A stretch of 64,000 nucleotides of DNA, taken from NCBI RefSeq assembly GCF_032062135.1, contig NC_092861.1:116163554-116227553 (forward strand), given 5' to 3'. A program made the position numbers and the translations under genes. Of this stretch, positions 59,049 to 64,000 are shown one piece after another. The first letter of the stretch is position 1. Each line of letters starts with the position of its first letter. Origin of the DNA: Pyxicephalus adspersus (Eukaryota > Chordata > Amphibia > Anura > Pyxicephalidae). The notes beneath the pieces were generated by a model that was not told the DNA's origin, searched no databases, and saw only the letters and a program-made list of their open reading frames with translations.

Positions 59049-59270
59049 GGGCCTGATTCATTAAAGCTCACTAAGGCTGGTGAGGATACACTTAAATCAG
59101 TAAAGCTGGGTGATCCAACAAACCTTGAATGCATTTCTTAAAAGTCATTTGCTTTTTGTTAGCAAATGTTTTCAGTCCTTTACCAGATCCATTACAGGTT
59201 TGCTGGATCATCCAGCTTTACTGATGTAAGTGTATCCACTCCAACTTTGGTGAGCATTAATAAATCCGAT
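59049..59270. mobile_element. Palindromic MITE, first of a tandem pair
   Basis: GGGCCTGATTCATTAAAGCTCACT to GCATTAATAAATCCGAT with arms GGTGATCCAACAAACC and GGTTTGCTGGATCATCC. Only five bases separate it from the next copy. Confidence 0.85.
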
Positions 59271-59275
59271 AAATT

Positions 59276-59499
59276 GGGCTTGAATTATTAAAGCTCTCCA
59301 AGGCTGGAGAGGATACACGTTCATAAGTAAATCTGGTTGACCTAGCAAACCTGGAATGGATTTCTTTAAAGTCATTTGCTACTTGCTAGCAAATGTTTTG
59401 AAACCTGGACCAAATCCATTCCCAGTTTGCTGGATCTTCCAGCTTTACTGATGAAAGTCTAGCCTGTCCAGCCTTGGAGAGCTTTAATAAATCAGGCCC
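59276..59499. mobile_element. Palindromic MITE, second of a tandem pair
   Basis: GGGCTTGAATTATTAAAGCTCTCC to GAGCTTTAATAAATCAGGCC. It differs from its neighbour at many positions (for example GGTTGACCTAGC against GGTGATCCAACA), so the pair is not a recent tandem duplication of one copy. Confidence 0.85.
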
Positions 59500-59639
59500 A
59501 TTGTCTTGGTTGAAGTTTTGTTTGATTGGTGAATACCTATCTCAATAATTGGAAAATCAACGAAATTCTTTTAAAATGGTAGGGCGGAATGAAAAGAAGC
59601 TCCATTTCCATTCCACGTTGTTCTTTACCATTTTTCATT

Positions 59640-59900
59640 TGTGAATGAGCCTAATAAAAGTGAGGAATAAAAGTGACAGAAATGGAAGAGAAGGGGCTTG
59701 GACTTGTGAGATTGCTTTCCCTAATTACCAGCAAGCCCATTAGACCAAATGAAAGAGATCAAATTTAGACTAATTAGCTTATTCTTCTTTCCATCTGCAA
59801 CATTGCAATGTGATACTATAACTGAGCTAAGGTATTACTAAATCCTCTTCTTAGCCTAATCAAGAACTTTCCCTCTTTCACCCAGCTAGTCAATCTCCAC
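59640..59900. promoter_or_regulatory. Candidate conserved non-coding element with clustered homeodomain sites
   Basis: Non-repetitive block containing CCCTAATTACCAGC, AGACTAATTAGCTT, TAATCAAG, CATTAGACC and CACTAATATG, a dense set of TAAT cores within about 200 bases. No coding frame or transposon landmark. Enhancer function is inferred. Confidence 0.35.
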
Positions 59901-61886
59901 TAATATGACATGAAAACTGAGAAGGTAGTACAGGTGGGTAAAATAGTATTCATGTTAAGTGCAGTAAGAAATTCAAATTTGGAGATTCCACTGAAGCGAG
60001 GAAAATGTGATGTTGGTGGGGATATACATGGCAGGGATAGCAGTGTCAAAGGTGGATTTTTTTTGTTTATGTTCAAATTCTTTTTTCACTATATTGTGTT
60101 GGATAGCCACTTTAGAATTTGGGATTGTCTGCTTTGTGTAGCTATCAATACCATTTGGCTGCTTTTATTTTTTTTAACCTAAAGATGATCCTAATTGCCA
60201 AAAGCTTCTGAACTTCCAAGATCAATTGACTAGGAAGGGACCTGTGGTTACACTTAAAAATGTATGATAACAAGAATTCTGGTTGAGATTATGTTCATTA
60301 AAGAAATGTTTCCTAAAAATTACTATACTTCAATATATTTCTATTTTCTTTGACTTTCTTTCAACTGGTAACATCCAATAGAACAGACATAGAAGCTGTT
60401 TATTTTTTAGGAATACATAAGGAGATAAAGCAAATAACACTGGCAGGTAACTTATTCTAAAACTCTCACATCATAAAAAAGCAAGACTGTATGAAAATTT
60501 GGCTTTTTGTATATTCATATTTAAATGTGGCACACATGACAAGAAGAAGACAACCTAAAAGGGGTCTGGACCTAATAACTGGATACCCTTTTCAATTTAT
60601 CACGTTCGTAATAGTTGTATAGTCGAAACATGTCAAAATATTCTCTCTATTGTAGTTTATATTTCTAATTCTTTATTTTAAATTGTATTTTCCTAATAAT
60701 AATATATTTTTAACATTTTTCATCTATATTGTAAATAACGGTTTAGTGCTGCTTATTTATTATTTTTAAGTAAATGTGTTTAAGGTTCAATTCTTAACTT
60801 ATCTCAGTGATTGGTATGTATCTTATTAAAACATATTTAATTGGAAGTCATTACAGAAAACACAAGAGACCAGTTAGGGATGTGGGGATGTATGAGCAAA
60901 GAAGAATGTTTGTACTCTACATAAACCAAAGCTTTATTAACAACACACATAAAACAGCATAAAAGGTCAAATGCATAAAATTATATTTCCAACCAATCAA
61001 TGTTTATTGTATTTTATTATTGTTAATTTTTATTGTTGAATAATTTATTATTAACTTTAGGTTTCTGATGTTTTTATAAATAAAACATTTTGGATAGGGC
61101 AGCAGCTGCTAGCCCCTGAGTGTTTAAGGAGCATAAACGTCCAGATGATCTGTCAGGTCGAAACATGTTTGAGCTTATTGGTATTGGTAGCAATATTCTC
61201 AGGTTTAATTTGATGTTAATGCAGGTTGAGGAACATAAACTGTGTATGATGTCGGTATGATTCTAGACCAAAAACATTTAAAAAATTAAAATACAATAAA
61301 AGTGATCTTTTGTAAAACAGAGTTGAATATAGGTCATGTCCTAAATTATTTTTAAGTTAAGAAAAAAAAACAAATCTCATCATTGGTTACAAGACCTAGA
61401 TAATAATGGGAGTCAAACAAAGTACCAACAGCATTAAAACACATATATCAACTTTTATCCATAGTATTTAATTAATCCAAAGTTAAAAATGTCCTAAATA
61501 TAGTTCATCAAGTACTTGAAATCTCACTTCAGCAAGTGGGCAAGTAAAAAGTTTTGTCCCCAACAGGGGCAGATTTATAAATATAACCTACTACTGGATT
61601 AGTCAATAGCCAGTAATTACTACTTGTAAAATTAGTCTTTTTATCCTAGATGAACTTATGAGAGTTTTCAGGGAGATAAAGATTAAATCTGTAGCTCGAA
61701 GTACATTATTGTAATCAGTGAGTACAAAAAAAAACTCTAAAAATTGTGGTAAATGCTGAATTTTACCCTCCTACAATAGATCCATGTACAGATCCATTTA
61801 CATGTTCGTTTCTTAAGAAGGAAATATTGTGCAAAATCCATCGATGGCTTAGAAATATACTGTAAACCAGAAAATTATACTCCATG
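59901..61886. other. AT-rich unannotated stretch
   Basis: A 90-codon plus-strand frame (59910-60182), Phe-rich at its end, is probably chance. The phrase GTCGAAACATGT occurs twice (about 60623 and 61159), a motif style seen near retroelement 3' regions in amphibians. I cannot assign a family. Confidence 0.45.
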
Positions 61887-62011
61887 AGCTCTATTTTTCA
61901 AAAAGGGAATCAAACATTCCCTCATGGAAATCTTCCAAGTCTGTGAGTTTCAATTGTAGTAATTGATTCCCTTGAGGGAATGTCAGATTCCTTGTTTGAT
62001 AAATAGAGCGC
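61887..62011. mobile_element. Short MITE with about 38-bp terminal inverted repeats
   Basis: Left arm AGCTCTATTTTTCAAAAAGG then GAATCAAACATTCCCTCA (61887-61924). The right arm, TGAGGGAATGTCAGATTCC then TTGTTTGATAAATAGAGCGC (about 61973-62011), is its near reverse complement with a few mismatches. About 48 bases lie between the arms. Family class unknown. Confidence 0.75.
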
Positions 62012-64000
62012 CAAACTTTGTATAGGAATTTTATATTAGACAGAATTATTTATGTATGTACAAGTTTTTTATGCATGCTTTTAGGGATTTTAAATGTTTA
62101 AGCCAATAAATTCTAATTATATTTTTGCAATAGAGCTATTTGGGAAAGTATTTTTATAGTTATATATGCCTTAATAACTTTTATGTTTGCCCTCCTCAAG
62201 ATGCACACTTCCCATTGCTGTTGCCAATAAGCCCTCAAATTGCTCCATCAGAACAGTATGTTTGTTCTTTGGCCTTTGCCTGGCTACTGAATAAAACGTC
62301 TGAACCTACTCACTGGACTTACATTATCTTTCAGCACTTTGCCTAACTCTGCTCATCTTTCATGAAAAACAAATAATAGTATTTCTTAGCAGAGGGGACA
62401 GAAAAGATCTAATAATAAAGAAAAACTCTACTTCCAAGGAATTTTTTCTCTTTACCTTTAGTTTATTTAATCTTATGTGTGAGATGTATATTTTTTATAT
62501 TTTGATGTTCATTAATAAAAACTAAGTAATGGTAAATAATGCAAACCATACCTGACTCTTGAAGCCTGGTGCCTGGACTGTGGCACTGGTGGTGCCCTTA
62601 GAATGACTGTGAGAACCCTCAGCACAGCAATCATGGGGATAAATGTAATAATTGGAGAACCCAGTGCTGTACTTGCAGCTCAAGGCAAAATTGCATTATG
62701 GGCCGCTACCACCAGCCACTCCCATGTCCCCTTTACATCCGTAGACTGATATCATGCCACTCTGCACCATGCTTTTGGCTGTGACACATGTATGGCTTGT
62801 AGTGTGCCAGCTTTTCCTCTTTTTTGCCCAGACCAGCAATGATCATCATTTATTAACCCTTAGATAAAGGGGTTAAAATAATAAGTGTTACAACCATCAT
62901 TTTTACATCCCAAAAATAAGCCCAGCATGTGTCAGGACCAACAATATCAACCCTCAGCAAGAGTCAGGAAACTTACAAGTAAACTCCCTTACAACTGACC
63001 CTTGGCTCCTAAGCTTCTTCTTCTCTTTTGTGCTCTTGGTGGGAACAAGGGGACCCCTTCAAAAGCTGCCTCCTCTAGTTTGTGAATCCATTCTGCCATT
63101 TTCCTCTCCACAGAAGCCTAGCCGGGAAGTAAAAATGTGTTTGGTAAAATGGCTTTCCCCGCTTCAGAGGCTGGCTGGCATTGGCCCCGTAACAATGCCT
63201 AGCCCATGTCTCAGGAGCAAAGAATACAATAAATAAAGACATTGCATCCTGAGTGGATGGAAAGAATGGAAATAAACAGGGCCAGAAGTTGTCCATTGAG
63301 CAATTTTTTTAAGCGGCTAATTCTTGCTAATGACCAACGAAATGTGATGGGTGGAGGCAGGTGGTCTCAAAAAAAGCTTTACATGAAACTAGAAGTCCAA
63401 CATGGTCAACCTCATAGTTAAGGGGGGCTCTTATGGTAATACCATACCACATAAACTTTATCAGAACTTGTATCAGAAATATAATGTATGCTACTACTTG
63501 CTCATATAGGCAATCATGAAACAGCAGTAATGATTTAGCCCAAATTTGCCAAAAGCCTTTTTATCAAAGGAACTATTCTTTTTCTTTCTTCTGTTCTTCT
63601 AGTTAATGTTGCCTCTATTTCTTATCTAAAAGAGGTTTTTGTACCTATTTCTGCTAATTAATTAAATTTTCTAACATATTTTCTCTAGTTCCTTTATATA
63701 TATCTATTATGCTTTTAGTGCATATACTGCAAAGTATGATTTACAAAACCTAGTATGGCAATTTGTTCTAAAATTTTACCCATGCGTCTTCTCCAAGGTT
63801 TCCTAATTTAGCAGTTATTGCAGAAATACAAATCCTAGGTCACTTTCACGATATGTCATATTTCATTGCTGTCTTTCATAATTTGCTTTGAGAAGTAAAT
63901 TATCAGAAGCAAAATAGATTAAAAACAGTTTAGAAAACAATGCATTACCTTACTGAGGTTTTAGTGAATATATATAAGTATCTTTTTATGTTCTGCGTTG
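62012..64000. other. Unannotated stretch with a GC-richer middle
   Basis: 62550-63430 is richer in G and C than its surroundings (for example GGCACTGGTGGTGCCC and CCAGCCACTCCCATGTCC) and may be an undiagnosed repeat. Frames there (63030-63236 plus, 63075-63296 minus) have no motif. The remainder is AT-rich with no recognised feature. Confidence 0.45.

Overview
The window looks like vertebrate nuclear DNA, most probably from a frog. It is AT-rich and has no recognisable host exon, tRNA or rRNA gene. It is crowded with DNA transposons and MITEs of the kinds common in anuran genomes: TTAA-flanked MITEs, hAT, Tc1/mariner and pogo-like elements, and a 220-230 bp palindromic MITE present in about a dozen copies. 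The organism call is an inference from repeat style. No bacterial or viral operon, CRISPR array or new defence-like system is visible. The best reading is a gene desert or very large intron.

Layout. 1-13.8 kb: two direct copies of a segment (82-3919 and 6204-13779), each holding a decayed BED/hAT transposase element. Copy 2 keeps most of the transposase frame (7988-11212) with stops and frameshifts. Copy 1 is internally deleted, carries a 301-base run of N and has different disabling mutations. A minisatellite (11260-11900), a hAT terminal repeat (about 11993-12008) and a TTAA MITE (12093-12697) follow in copy 2 only. 13.8-29 kb: mostly unannotatable AT-rich DNA with scattered MITEs, two pogo/Tigger-like elements, a SINE-like body and microsatellites.

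29.16-39.83 kb: a nearly identical direct tandem duplication of about 5.2-5.3 kb, offset 5433 bases. The copies are separated by a 143-base filler that reads as a coiled-coil piece resembling L1/Tx1 ORF1. This is either a very recent duplication or an assembly (haplotype) duplication. 39.8-53.2 kb: three more copies of the TTAA MITE, three hAT-like non-autonomous elements, a mariner helix-turn-helix remnant, a Tc1 transposase remnant, a minus-strand LINE remnant and two stretches that look like conserved non-coding elements. 53.2-64 kb: sparse, with a TTAA MITE of a second family, a solo LTR with a perfect 5-bp target duplication, a tandem pair of palindromic MITEs, a candidate homeodomain-site-rich element and a short MITE with long terminal inverted repeats.

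Nothing here forms a working pathway. The coding pieces are all broken transposase or retroelement remnants. The biological interest lies in the two segmental duplications, the nested and datable insertions, cAMP-response-element-like sites carried by MITEs, and candidate enhancers, one of which has been duplicated.
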